64,000 bases of DNA from Isoperla grammatica (taxonomy: Eukaryota > Arthropoda > Insecta > Plecoptera > Perlodidae). Below are positions 1 through 14,800 of this stretch, piece after piece; position 1 is the stretch's first letter; the number at the start of each line of letters is the position of its first letter. Location of the stretch: positions 22,147,095-22,211,094 of the forward strand of contig OX246746.1 of assembly GCA_945910005.1 (NCBI GenBank), in the 5' to 3' direction. The translations under genes were made by a program, and so were the position numbers. The notes beneath the pieces were generated by a model that was given only the letters and a program-made list of their open reading frames with translations, ran no database searches and was not told the origin of the DNA.

Positions 1-2759
1 GTGTACTGATGCACTGTAGGCCTAGTATGTTCAAAATAAATTAAATATAGTTTATTTTCAGCTCAAAATGTTGCTTGATCCACAGTTTTATTAACTGTTC
101 TTTAAAACTACTAGGCCTACTTCACGGATTTCATTTTCGAGTTATTGAGGTGCAAAGATACCGGTACTGCATTACATTTACTATAATAAATGTAATACAG
201 TAAAATATAGGCTAATGAATATAGGGGCACTCATTCAAACAATTCTCGAGAAGCTAACGTCACTAGTCATATACCTAGTTGAACACCTAATACTTTTATT
301 TTGTATGTTGCAAGAAAACTGGGATTACCCCGGATTTCTACCTCTTGTTAAAAACTAAACAAGTAAAAAGAAAGCTTTTTTAGGACACCTAGTTGTAACG
401 GATTTTAAACTTTCCATTTTTAGCAACTATAGGCTACATTTATTTTCAGTACTTACGATGCTGCTAAAGACTTGAGTGCTGGTGACATCCTTTATTCCCG
501 CATCCTTGGTTCTTGAGTTTCGTACTGAACTCGCTGAACCAAAACAGTTCCGAACTTCGAACTTGAACCGAACTTTTACAACAGAAACAAGTAAATTGCA
601 TTAAGGCTCATCTGTATAACCAGGTCCCATACATCATCCACTAATATTCTTCATGTTTTGTTCAAGAAATTCATATCTCATGTTTCAGTTATATATCTAA
701 ACTTATCAACAGCTTTCTTTGAAGGTAATTTTACAGTTCCTCTTCCTAGGCTAGAGTTGGGCCTGTCATTCAATAGTTGTCATTGAAGATTAGGGCTAAT
801 TTTACAGTCCTTTTCCTAGGCTAGTTAGGCCTAAGCCATTCAACAGTTTTCATTGAAGATTAGGCCTACTGTCACAAATTATTTTGCAACTTCTCTTCCA
901 GCTATGTACTTCTAGGCCTAGGTGGAGCTACGACTAATATAGGCTGGGTCTTAACTCTAGGCCAAACCTAAAACAATTATCGTGTTAATTTTTCAGCAGA
1001 TACAAGAAGGCATAATATTTGTTTTCAGTGTTATGAGATATTTATTTTTTCCAGACATCGATTTCAAAATGCTTTGGAATAGTCATAGAATTGAGTAAAA
1101 AGTTTAAATACCAGTAAAAGTCGGAGAAAGTGAATACGCCCCTACAGTTCTCTGAATAAAAATGTAATTAGGTAGCCTACTTGTCTAAGTTGTTTTCCGG
1201 GCTTGAAGAAATTTGCTAAACGTTCTGTCTTTGGCGGCTGCCACTGTACCCTAAACTCAAAGTAGAAATTTTGTATATTTATCACAATTCACCTGGCATA
1301 GCCTCTCCTAGGATAATATCCCAAGTGGGTTACTGCTTTGAGCCTGATGATTTTATCTGAACTCTTTGGGGCTCAAATGTACTAAATTTTACCTTAAAAC
1401 ACATCGACACTTACATTGCGAACGAACACTATCAATGCAAATTAATGCAGGTAAAACTAATTTAGTTGTGAATGGTATTGGAACTGGGGAGGCAGATTGG
1501 TCCTTGCCCTGAGCTGAACTGAACTGGGGGGTGAATACCATATCATTTCCTGTGAAACATGAAAATTTTACTCAGAAGTAATCAGAAGACAACTGTTTTC
1601 CAAACTCTGTATGGAAGATCAAATCTAAAGATAACTACCCCTGGTGGCTGGGGCTTGGTCTTGGACTCTTCTCAAATAGGGTGGTCTTATGAGTTGTTAC
1701 TATTTAGAGAGAGTTATCCTGCTTGAATGTATCAATACTTTGCTAAATGATCATGTGCGTTATAGAATTTCTAAGACTGCCTTGCTACCTGTAATTCTTA
1801 ATACAGACAAAGTTCAAACTGACTCCTCAAGTATACGATACAAAGTGAGTGGTAGCCTATCGCATCCAATGAAAATCATTTTCTGACCAAAGAATTTACT
1901 AAATAAAGGTATGCCCAAGTTGTATTTTTTTTACATTTCTCATACCTAGAATTAAGCTAACATAGCCTTGGATACCTGGAAAAGTCGGAAATTCTTTCTA
2001 AAATAAAAGAGGAACTTGGCAAGAAGTACACATTTTATGCTCAAATTTTGCGGTAATTTTATGATTCACCACCATCACCCCCCAATTCTGTTTGCCACCT
2101 GATATAATGGTCCGTCGCATAACTTGCAACGTGGTGTCGTCATTGATTATGTATTAGTGAGTGTGTGACAAGTGTGACAACTACCAACCTAAATCTGGTT
2201 TCATTGTTCTCGTGCCTCCGCTATTGTAGTGATTCTGTCAATTTGGCTCTATTAGACATGATTTAGCAGGGCACATTCCAACGGAAGCTGGTACACGACA
2301 TGCAGTGGACAGTAACAAGCGGGTATCAAGAAATCCCACAGCGATTCCCTTGAAACAGACTGGGTAGAGCAACCATCTCTTCAGAAAATTGTATAGCTCA
2401 CATTGCTTGTTAACGTGACGTCACTGGACATTTCCATGTATAAAAAAAATTAGGGCCAACTTTAAAAGTGCTTTTTAGCCAAGAATGTAATCCTTAAAGC
2501 CTCATTCTGTTAGAGTAGGCTACCTACACTTTGACTTAGGTACTGAAAATATACTCAATGGGCAAAACAAACCCCCCTCCCACCCCCACTGGAGAATCGT
2601 GTTGTTGGTTAATCAATCCCACTACTTTTTTGTTACACTTGACCACTGTTCCTCATGTCTTGCTGATTCTACATCATATATTAGACAATTTATGATTATC
2701 TTAGTAAGAAATTTTGAAGGCCCATGGTAATTCATTATTGTGATCGTTTTCTGTTACAG
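1..2759. other. AT-rich region upstream of the first visible EIF4B exon
   Basis: No coding exon was recognised. The first visible EIF4B exon starts with the last two bases of a split codon, so an upstream exon carrying the start codon must exist, either here or before the window. I looked for a short ATG-Ala/Ser-Lys exon followed by a GT donor and found no convincing one. Short TAGGCC words occur throughout. The open frame at 1689-1886 has no recognisable domain. Confidence 0.6.
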
Positions 2760-2891
2760 GAAAGAAGGGTAAAAAGCCAAAAGGTAAAACCATAGCACTG
2801 ACAGACTTCTTGGCTGATGGCGCTGCTCCAGGAGCCATCCAGACTGTGGTTCGTAGCCGGGCATGGGCTGATGAAGTCGAAAATGATGATG
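2760..2891 (+). CDS. EIF4B: EIF4B exon encoding the N-terminal LTDFLAD motif
   Basis: The acceptor is ctgttacag and the donor is gtaagt. The exon opens with two bases of a split codon and ends in phase 1. It encodes KKGKKPKGKTIALTDFLADG and then a tail ending WADEVENDD, matching the conserved eIF4B N-terminus (KKGKTISLTDFLAED, then SWADE). Confidence 0.93.
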
Positions 2892-5800
2892 GTAAGTTCA
2901 ATATTGTAATACAGAATAATTTGGCCTATACCTTGCCATATATTGTGTGTGTGTAGTAATCTTTATAAAACTGTATAAAATCACATGCTAGGCCTACTAA
3001 GAAACAATACTCCAGACAGTGGCAAAAAAGCAAGATCTACAATGTTAACAGTTTACAATAGTAAAACTTACTACCGTACAGTGTAATGTTAACAGTATGG
3101 CATGTCCCAAATGTAAATGAATATATGAAATAGGCTCTTTCAACAACTACTGGGAGCTAATAATAATGTTAGCTAGCCTCTAGTTGGTGCACAGTAGACT
3201 GACGAATCACAAAAGTTACTGCAAACCCAATTTAATGAAAGTTAAGCAGTATGGCTGTCTTTGAATGTAACTTAGACGGTTGAATACTGAAAAAGCTAAA
3301 ATTGTGGAACGGCCTAGGTCTACTGGTAGGCCTATATGTATTAGTTGCACTTACGGGCAAAGGGTAGTCTCTACGTCAAAAACCGCACAAAATGTTCATT
3401 ATTAAATAATATCTCAAGATTGCAACAAGAAAGCGAAAATCTAAATCAGCAGCGAACTTTGCTTTGGTAAGCCCTACAGATTGAATAAAATATTATAACC
3501 ATTAGCGTAGTATTTTGATTATAATTCGATAATTAGTAATAAAATTTATTATTTATAAAAAAACATACTGATTATAATATAAGTCACGACTTAACGCATT
3601 CAATGTGTAGGGCTTACTAAACCACAGAGCGCTGTTGATTAAGATTTTTGATTTCGAAGCCCATTCTTGTGATATAAATTAAAAATGAAAATTTGTTGCG
3701 GTTTTTGACGTAGGTGTATCCTTCCCTGTTAAGTAATTGTATGAGCAATCAACATGCTTCTGGTTCTATTTTAGATATCTTTGATATGGGAGGGCGTAAC
3801 AAGCAGCCCGTGGTATTGCCTACTGCTCCTCGAGCAACCAGGGAGCCTAATGTGGATGATGAAAATATTCCACGAAATCCTCCATTTAATGCATACATCT
3901 CTAATCTGCAGTATGATGTTGATGAAGAAGAAATTACAGAATTCTTTGCTGATATGGTGGTGAGTAACCTAATACATACAATAAGCAGGGTTGCCGCCGA
4001 AAATATTTTCAAATCCGCGTGAGCAAATACTCAATGCACATGCAATTTGCAATTATAGACCTATCTTTAAGTAGGAGAGTGCCTAGAAGCTTAGGCAATG
4101 TGAACTGAATTGAGAGAGATGGTCACCAACAGCTTACAGGCTGAGTAGTGGTGGTAAGACACAATAGATGAACATGAAACACATAACAACTGCAAAATGG
4201 CTGGGACTCAGCAGATGTTAGGTGGAGATGGGTCAATTCGAAAATTTCACCAATTCCATTAGGTATCCCTATCGATAAATTCTTAAAAAAACGTTTTTCG
4301 TTGGCGTCAGGATACGAAATTACATGTTTTTGGAATCTGCCGTATTTTCTGCGAGAACCGGTGTACTGAGTCTCTACCGATACTTCGAGAATCGGTCATA
4401 TCGGTGGAATCGTAATCGGCATCATCCCATCCGTAATATTAGGTTTGTGTCAGGATTAACAAATCCATTGGTAGGCAGTTTCTCCCCTTCTCAACTCTTC
4501 TGCATGTGGATGAGGATTCTGTAGGATTGATGTGGACCTAACGGGGTTTTACGACATACTCTTCCCCGTCCCCACCATATTGCGGCCATTGCCTCCCATG
4601 CCCACAGCTTGCTAGTTTTATTTAAATTTAGTTCTCTCTATTTAGGCATAGGCCTACTGAGGAAAGTTGCACTGTCACTGACCAAAAATGTTTTCAGTTT
4701 TGTTTGATGTGTCTTCATCTTCTATCGTGGCTTATCACTACTCAACTCAGTCTATAGGTTCCTGCTGAGCTTGCAACATCGACAAAATATGTTCAAAAAA
4801 GCTACATGGAAATAAACCATTTCACATTTATCTCCATTCCCCATTGCCATTTTCACGTTTTTCTACATCTGACTTAACAGTTGAGTTTGTCTAAAACATC
4901 AATTAGTCAAAATCAACTTTCACACATGCAGAAAAAATTAGCTTTGGAGGAGCCCAAGATTCTAGCACATTTGTGAAAGCTCCACATTTCTAGGGTAGGT
5001 ATACACCCCTTAACATGAGCTCAACTGTAGGTACTCATATACAATACCACAGCACTAACTTAATAAATAACACTTCCATAGGCCTACCTCCCAAATATAT
5101 TTTGTTTGTTTCAGATTGTTAATGTTCGCCTTCCTCGAGATGATAGGGGTAGTGGACGACTGAAGGGCTTTGGTTATGTGGAGTTTGAGACACGAGAGAG
5201 CCTCATTGCTGCCCTTTCAATGGGTGACACGGTAAATTACACAGTTTTGTACTAAGTTAAAAACCATTCAAGAAAGTTTTATCAGTTTGTTTGCTTTCAA
5301 ATACCTTTCCAAACCATTTTTTGACTAACTCGTATTAACTCATTGCATTTACCCAATGAAAAGAAATGCAATGTCTCAGATGTAGGAGGGTCATATTGAG
5401 ATTTCAAACATGGAAAAAAACATCTTTAGATATTTGGCCAAATTTTTAGTATAGTAGTAGAAAATATCCCAAATTCTCTTGTGAATTTAATCCTTTAAAA
5501 CTGGATTTTAACTTTAGTTTTGAAGTACATTATACCTTTTAACCAAAAATAAGTTTAGGTACATAAATAAATGTGAAAACGCAATATGTTGCAGACCATT
5601 AAGGGCCGGCGAATGCGTATCGAGGTGGCTTCCAGCAGTGACGGAGGAAATGACCGTCGTCGGGGAGGGAATGATCGAGGTTATGACAACCGAGATGCTG
5701 GAGGGCCAGATCGAACGCAAGGAGACTGGCGGAGCGGACCCCGCGAGGAGCCTGCATCAGGAGAGAGGCAAGGTGGTTTTGGAAGAGGTAATTCACAAGA

Positions 5801-8800
5801 TGCAACAAATACCGTATTGTCTTGCATCAGACATGCACTTTTTCTTCTAAAGTTCTTGTCTTTTTAACCTGAGCCCGGCGTTTGGCAGAATCAAAGCGCG
5901 CAGAGCGCCGCCTCTTCTATTGTGTCACGTTGTAAACATGTCACAGTTTGACAGCCGAAGTGCATCTCCGCGCAGACTACAGTCACAATCATCCACTGTG
6001 GAGTTGGCCCTGTATTTTGTATAATGATGATATTGATGGAGCGAGAGGGTAATCGAGACGTTAGTGCTTGTGATGTTATGCACAGCGAGAAGAGTATGCG
6101 AAGTAGTCCTACACCCAGTTTTCTGTTGACGTTCGTTACTGATGGTTCACTAGTAGCGGACCAATATTATGTATTGGATGTGATTGTACTTCGGTGTTCC
6201 GGGGAGGCCCATCCTACCCGTCAAATTAGAAAGGTTTACAATAGAGCAGGTGACATCCTAGTTTCTTTGAACTCGCAAAACCCCGGGCTCAGGTTAAAAA
6301 GACAAGAACTTTAGATTAAATTGAGGTGCAGTTTCTCAGAAAGAAATTCCTATTGTGGTTATTTCCGAACTATTGCTTGGTGAAGCAACCCTCGACAGTA
6401 GGCAATTCGCCGTCAAACCAGCGAGCGGGTGCCTTGCTGGTGTCCATGATGCTGTCACTCGTACTAACCTGATTTGTTGAGCCTTAGTGAGACTCTTGAA
6501 TTGAAAGAGTGTCTTTTATGCCCAAAGTTACATTTTGCTTTATTATTTTTGTGCTTTCTTGCGTCAAATACGTAGAGTCAATCAGTGTGGAATCGGCTTG
6601 ACGCTTGGAAATTGACACTTATATAGCATCCATGGCTTGACATTAGGGGTGAGCAAATACTAATTTTCAAAGTCGAATACGAATATCGAATAATGAGACC
6701 AAAATATTTAGAATATTGAATTCGAATATTTCGCACATTATCAGCATTTTAATACATAAGGAATCAAGTTGTGTAAATGACATGAACGTAAATGTATGAT
6801 GAATAAAGAAATAGTACCAAGTCAGTTATAATATGGATGGTTGAGGCCCTAACCTAATTAATTTGCCTACAGAAATAAGCATGGTTGTTTATTGAATTTC
6901 AAAGACAATGTAAGGACCTACTAGGCCTAGGCCCAAGCCTATACAGTATACACGTCTACTGTTTTTTGAACTTGGAGGATAGGGTTAGGAGTTAGGACAT
7001 AATGTCTAGGCCTAGGGCCTAGTCTATCCTATCACAGTTTATTGGATACAAAAAAATATACACCCCAATTTAGATCCAGTTTACCTTTCCTAGGCCTAGG
7101 CCTAGCCTAGTCCTAGTCCTAAACCAGCAAGGAAGAACTCCCATACCACGCTTTTCTTTCTTGTATTACTCTGAGGCTCACCTGGGCCTAGGCCTAGGCC
7201 TCTGTCATCTTCAGCTTCACTCATGGTGCACAATAAATTAAATTAAAATAACCCTGGAACCGGAAATGCTTCTGCAAATGTATTTCAACAGAAAAACATG
7301 AGGCCATATTGAAAAATGCAAGTCAGTAGTCGGCGGAATGGTGGGAGGTCGCATTTCCGGTTTCGAAAAGGCGGGATATTCGAATGTTCGAATAGTTAGT
7401 ATTCGAGTTTAGAATCGAATTATTTCCTGAACTATTCGAAAAATTCGAATATTCGAGCATCCCTACTTCACATAGAATAATTTCACATCAAGATAATCCT
7501 TGGAGAAGTTGTTACCAGACAATTTCATTCATAATCATAGATAAATAAAGTACCGGTAGCTATTTACTGAACTCAAATCAGGGAAACGAAAGTCGGGATA
7601 GCGTGGTGTGTTGATTGGCACCAGAGCATAAATGAAGTTACGTCGGCGGTTTTAGTTACTTGTTGTTATCGAAGCATACGGTATTCTAATGAAATATAAA
7701 ATTACACTTCTACATTGCAGTTGTTGTCAAGTTTACTTAACAATAACATTCATAACTTCTCCCGATCTTTGATAGTTGTTGGTTTACAAACTGTTCGGAT
7801 TTAAAGCTCCACCCTGTATCAGGAGTATTATCGTGCCCTTCTGCATATCGTTGTGGGTATTTAGAATTTTTGAGTTTCAACTTTTGACCTGCCAATTGCC
7901 TCGTAAGGAGACTTTGCAGTAAAATGTCAATATTACAGCATGGGACTAAAAATGCGCCAATTTGCTATCCATTTGACATCCTTAAAATCTGTGGAAATGA
8001 CTAGTTATGGTTGACTGTTTATTCCGTTTTCATTGATGTTTCACAGATAATGTTGATGCTTCAAGAGACCGTGGTTCGTTTACTCGAGATAACATGGATG
8101 GTCCAAAAGATAGGGGCTCTTTTACTCGCGATAACATGGATGGGCCAAAAGACCGCGGTGCATTTACTCGTGACAACATGGATGGGCCTAAAGATAGAGG
8201 CTCCTTTACACGAGATAATATGGATCAGCCGAAAGATAGAGGTGCATTTACTCGAGATAATATGGATGGACCAAAAGATCGAGGATCCTTTACTCGAGAC
8301 AACATGAATGGGCCTCGAGATCGCGGCACATTTACTAGAGATAATATGGATGGGCCAAAAGACCGAGGTGCATTTACTAGGGACAACATGGATGGCCCAC
8401 GGGATAGGGGGGATACACGGAGCTTTTCAAGAGATGGCATGGAAGGAGGATTTAATGGTAGGCGGGATGGTGAGTTACTATTATTTCAATGCATGTATTA
8501 ACTTCATTTTGTTGTTAATAGCCTATAATATTACTACAGTATTGCCTCTATTCATTGACAAAGGATCGGGAAAGCAAGTGACCATGGGATATTGGCTGCT
8601 GCCACTGCCAAACAAAAACGCAGGGCCAAAATGGTGCCTTTGTCACTACCCGACAAGTCGTCTGCCAACTCATGGCTCACCCGACTAGTCGATGTCATCA
8701 CTAGTGGAGACTAGTGATGAGTAGAAGCAAGGATTAATGCCTAATGGTGAATAAAACGTCAGTTTTTCGTCATATTAAATCATTTTAATTTCAGTATAAA

Positions 8801-11800
8801 ATGTCATCATACTGTAGGCCTATAGGCTAACCCTATAGGCCTACAGCCACATAAGACATTTTGTCACAAAAAATTAACTAAGGATGACATCAGTTGGTAA
8901 AATTGCTAACTGGGTAACTGAGTCCAAAACCGATGAGAAAAACTATTCATCAAAAGTTTATTACCTTATAATATTGGATTGGGTACTATTGAATTTTTAG
9001 ACGTGTCAAAATTGTTATGTCGAAATATCGGAAACATGTTTTATTGCCTCATCACTAGTCAAAACACTTTGAACATTGTTTAAATGGACTACCTATAGAA
9101 ATAGATTGTAATTAAAAGGAAAATGGCATTCAATGAAAAATGAATAGAGGTATGCCTACATAGCTTAGTACTGTATTGTTTTGTAAGGTTGTGGGTACTA
9201 AATATTTAACTGTCTGCAAACTGGAGAAATTATGCTTTCCAACTGGTACATACTATTGTTAAATTGAATGGAACTTGTCAATAATATATACACGTGTATT
9301 CTTGTTGAAGGAGCGTACGACAGCCGTGGGGGAGGCCGTGGTGGAGGCCAAGATGATGGTGGCTCTGGGTTCCGTGGAGGATATGGAGGTGGCGATAGCT
9401 ACCGTGAGAGAGATAGGTAAGTATTTCATTTTAATTCCAAGGGATCGTACAAAAATTGAAATTCAGGCTCCACAGGATGCTTTTGACCCCTTAGGACCCT
9501 AAATGTTCTACATATTTAGTCCATTTCTGTGTTCAAAATACCATGAGATAATTTTATTGAGGATTTAAAAGTGCACAAGTTTATGCAAAGACATTTTGGT
9601 TTTTATATTTTCTTTTAAATCTGAGTGTGAAAAATTTAAAGTAGATAATGTAGATAGATATGATATTTAATTTTGCATGATTAGAAGAGGCCTAAATGGC
9701 TAGGATTAAGATAGATAATATTAAAACAAATTTGATGTTATTCACCAATTTATACTAGGGATGTGCGAACCGGGACGAAATTCGAACCGAACCTTGAGCC
9801 CGGTTCGGTTCGAACAACTATTTAATGCGTCAAACCTCGAACCGAACCTTTCGAAATTCCCGCGCGCTCGAAACCCTGCCTTCCGGAGCCACGCCTACAG
9901 TCGCGACCGATCGATATTCGATAATCGAGAGTCGAAAATATAGTTGCGAGCGACGCTGCGACGATCGAGTGCGAGTGTTTCATTATGGCGTCATGACTAG
10001 CGAATTTGTGTGACTTCTTTAGGCGTTTTATGATGTTTTAGCGAGTTTGACAGTTTGTTTCACTTTCATTCCACCAGTGTTTAGTATTTGCTCTTCAAAA
10101 TGAAACGCCGTGTGCTGGTGTTCGATGATGATGATCACGCGGGCGAGGTAGTGGGCGACCCAAGCCAGACTGATAGGCGTACCGGTACTGTGACTAGGCC
10201 TATAGGTCCGATGCAACGTGCGCCGTAGGCCTAGCGGTACCAGGTACTTCGCAAGGGAGGCCTAGGCCTAGGCCTGGGTACAACCCCACTTTTTAAGACG
10301 CATTTTACCAAGCTTGCAGCTATGCAAAGCGAATGCAACCATTGTAAGCGGATTTTTCAGACACCGTCAGGTGGGTACTAACCTAGTAACACCTTTTGAA
10401 AAAGGTTCGGTTCGAGGTTCGCGAACCTTTTTAATGCAGGTTCGAGGTTCGGTTCGAAGTTTAAAAAAACTGGTTCGCACAACCCTAATTTATACTGATT
10501 TTGATTTGGCGATGATTAAGTGTTCTTATTTTCTGTTTTAAAATAGTTTGGATACTGTGTTTAATCACTATTGTTTGATTTAGGTATGGGGGTGGTGGGG
10601 GCGGCAGTGGTGGCGGTGGTAGTTGGGCTGCAGACCGAGATCGCGGTGGTGGTGACTTTGGCCCACGCCGAACCTTTAACAAAGATGAGCGTGAACTGCC
10701 AGAAGTAGGCCAAGTAAGTATCTCCAGCTCGGCTATGTGTAAGAGACTTTTAACACATTGAACGCCAAAAACGTCAATCGACGTTTTTAGCAAGCGCCAT
10801 AACACTATTGCCAAAGACGACGATTGACGTTTTTAGTTCGTCATCAAGGAAACTGTTTGTATTATCGACCGTGTTCGGTGTACGGCCTTGTAACTACGCA
10901 ATTACGCCAACAGATGGCAGCACTATGTGAAAATATCACGTTTTCGTCTTGGATGTTTGTTTATCCACGGGAAACACGTGTGTAAAGTGAACTTTGTTTC
11001 GTTTTGTTTGTTTTTGTTGAAAATAACTCCAGCGCCGAAGAAACGTCCGTCAAACAACAACTTTTTAAACCAAATATACACGGATCAGGACTCGGAAAAT
11101 GAATTCAACTTTTGTGTTGACAACTCCGACAACTCAGATATTAGTGACAATGAATTTAGGTAGAATGGAGATTATAATAATGAAGGAATTGGCGAGGGAG
11201 CGACTGAAGATGGACTTGGACGAAACTTACTAACTCTAGGCATAGAACAAGGGTCTTTAAACTCAAAGGGTACATTTTGGGGTACATTTGCCAAATGCTG
11301 ATGAGGGTAGGGTTATTCATGAAGCAGGTCCTAGTAGGCCTAGGCCTAAAACAGCTACCAAAGTGCCTGTAACCCAAGAACCTGCTTGGCCTAGCAGGTA
11401 GGCAAATGCCTGGCACAGGGGTAGCTGCCCAGCCTTAAAGCGCGCGGCATTGAATGTGTTAAGATGTATTTTGAACTTTTATCATTGTATCTTTTTAGTA
11501 TTAGTTAGGGTACAACAAATTTAAGTAATATGTGGTGTTGGCCATTGAATAGAAACCTGAATGCATGTACTTAAATGTGATCTATGAATCAATTGTATTG
11601 TATTACAGGAAAAAACGGTTGAGCAAAAGACCCGTCCGAAGTTAAACCTTGCCCAGCGAAGTGTGCCCGATACCACTGACGAGGCACCTCCTGCACAAGC
11701 AGCCATCTTTGGTGGTGCTCGACCTGTCGACACCGCGGCCAGAGAGAGGGAGATCGAAGAGCGTCTTGCTAAACAGAATCAACCTTCCAGGTATGTTTTG

Positions 11801-14800
11801 GAGAAAACTTGTCTTTGAAGCTTAAAAAAGAAAAACAGCTTTATGTGAAGCTGGCACCACTTGCCACAAAGATGGCAACATCATAGTTGTTATTACTGTC
11901 AGGCAGTGGGATTACCTTTGTGTCTCGAACCAATCAAACACTGCATTCTAGACCTAACTAAAGAATTTGTTTCCAACTTCAGCCTTAGAAAGCAATACAG
12001 TACATGTTTGTTTTTATTTTCTCTTTTAAAAATAAAGGTGGTTGCTTTCATTCTATCCATTGGATAACAAGTGATCATTGATTAGCATAACAATTTCAAT
12101 CTTGGGAATGCAGTGAAATGTTCTTTTGGAGGGTTCATTGCCATAATCCATCACAATTTTCTACCTCTAGAACCCAACAATACCTACATTACAATCGCCA
12201 CATCTGTCATGCATTTGCCCCTCTTTTGCAGGTGTCTCTCTATTTACTTTGATTTTTCCGGTGATCTTCCCATGTGTTGCCTTCATGCACAAAGCAACCC
12301 CCTCTTTGTTACTTATGTCAATTAAATGTATAGCCCTACAAAAGAATCAACATTTGCCCCCACAAAATTGAAAATTTAACACTAATTGTAAAAAATAATG
12401 ATTTTGTTTTCTCTAAGTTGCAAGCTATTCCTACCATGGAAGTGATTTACTGTCAAAGAGTAATTAAATTAAATGTTCCATGACATTAACAGCTTGCTTT
12501 TATTGTCCTAAATTTCATTACTTGTGAATAAAATTTGGTACGGTAGGTCTAGAAAATGATTACTAACAACTCAATTTCTAAGAGCACTGATACCATCGGG
12601 TTGGTTTGATCGTGAGGCTAGTAGTGATATCACAGTATTGTGAAATAGACTGGAGTGATTGTGTCACTGAGAGATATTCAACTTATTAGTTGGCAAAGGA
12701 CAATCTAAGGCAATAACAATTGTTCATATACGTATGTTCAAAGCTGAAGGGAGAAAACCTTTGCAGTTTCCAGTATTGCTAATTAATTGTAAGTACCGGT
12801 ACCATTAGGCATTAATATACGTTTATCAATACTACAGTAAACCACCAGTTAAACGATCGTCGAGGGTCTGGCTAATGCCATCGTATAACTCAAAATATCG
12901 TACAACTGAGTATTGATATTTACAGCCAAAGAACATGTGGCAGCTATAAAACAAATTATGGGTAGTGGTATGTTGTGGTCAGGGGGGGGGGGGTTAGGGG
13001 TTAGGCCATAAACTAGTCACATCAGTTAATGATTTAATTTATTAATTATAAGAAACCTCTCACGTTACAGAAGATATGAATCGTTTTAATTGATCTTTTT
13101 TTGTAGGCCTACTTATGACTGTTCAAACTAATGCCACATTAAACTAATCGTGGTAAATCTATTAATTTAATACAAAATGGTTGACTGCTATAATGAATTC
13201 GTGCACGCTTATAAATGGCCTACAAGAAGAACTCATAATATCGTGGATCACGTATCGTGCAGAAGCCCGGGCAGCGGGAAACACGGCTCGCGGCTTCTGG
13301 TGCTGCATCGGCCGCCAACACGTAGCGCGCGAACGCGGTGAGTGAAAGCGACCCGTGAGTCACGCATACGCTGCGTTGCCGTGCTGACCGACCAAGGATC
13401 GACTGATTTTCTTGCTCTCAATTCAGCCGCGGATCGAATTTTTTTATACACAACATCCTCCCCCCCCCTCCAAACCCCACCCCCCCAAATCATCACCCGC
13501 CCAGTCTGTGAACACCAGCCGCTGACAGTGCGGCTTCCTTAATTTCGGGGTTTGGGCCTGGCAGTGCTGCTATCAATACCTACCATAAATCTACAACCAA
13601 TAAAGCCGTCATTCGTTTTCATTCATACTTTACCCTATTGAAACAAGCCGGTGGTAGTCTGTGGTCGGAAACGGTGCTAGGGTTGAGGGGGGGGGGCTCA
13701 CAAGTTTCGTCGGCAACAACATAAGATCAAGCCAGCAGAATGGCCTGCCAGATGACTCATTAGCGCACGGCGGTCCAGACAGCTTTTGTCAAACGAGGTA
13801 TCGTATTACTGAGAGTTCCATACTTGCCTGGAGCTAAAAATACATCGTATAAACCCAAATATCGTATTATCCGATATCGTATAACTGATTGTTTTATTTT
13901 ATTCATAAATACACTAAGAAAGTTGGTGGGGACCAATCGTTTTCATCGTACATGTACAAATATTGTACAACTGAGCATCGTATAACTGGTGGTTTACTGT
14001 AATTTGTGTTCAATGATTTGCAACAGCATTTCAATGTAAAATAATGGAATTCAACAAAATCAGTGTCAATGTGTATGTGGTTTATAAATAATTGCCATGT
14101 TATACAGAGGACTGTCGATTAGTAGGGACACGTATTTTTGGTGAATGGTTTTTACACGAAATTCCTTAAAAATGGTTTTTTTAAAAAAATTTCAACTTTA
14201 AGGTTAGTTTTGAGTCCCATGTGACCATTTTACGTCCGCGAAATTTTACGAAATTTTAATATTTTACCGTTTTACGCGAAATTCGCCTATTTGGTGCTTA
14301 TTCGCGAAATAATACGCGAAAATATCGTTTTTATGGTAATTTGACAACATTTTGATATTATTTTTAAAATGTTACGTTGAAATTTGACAATCTCAAGAAA
14401 ACCGACATTTTTCTGTCATCAACAACCAATATCGGTTAGCAGTCGAAAAAAACTCGAAGTCGAAGAGTCGAACCACAGCCTTGCGGATCGTTGAATTCTT
14501 GCACACTGTATCCCGCTGTCTAGATGGCGGTGACTTTTAGCAAACAACTGTACCGTTTCCGCTTTCCGGTAATCATTAGTCAACTTCGATTGCTATCAAC
14601 AAGGTCAGAAGTATTGTTTGGGATTACGTCTGTCACTAATTTGCCAAAAATGCCGAAAGTCGTCACTATATTTGAGCGGCAGAGTGAATTTGAGAGCGAC
14701 GGGTTTTATATATTCGACGCTAAAAAGAAGATTCTTATGTGCAAATTTTGTAATGTTCGAATCGACTGGGAGCGACGAGACACGTGCGTTAAGCATGTGA

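Noticed and set aside
8011..8688. Two further forward open frames across the 42-bp array
   Set aside because: They are shadows of the in-frame EIF4B minisatellite; a repeat length divisible by three keeps other frames open.
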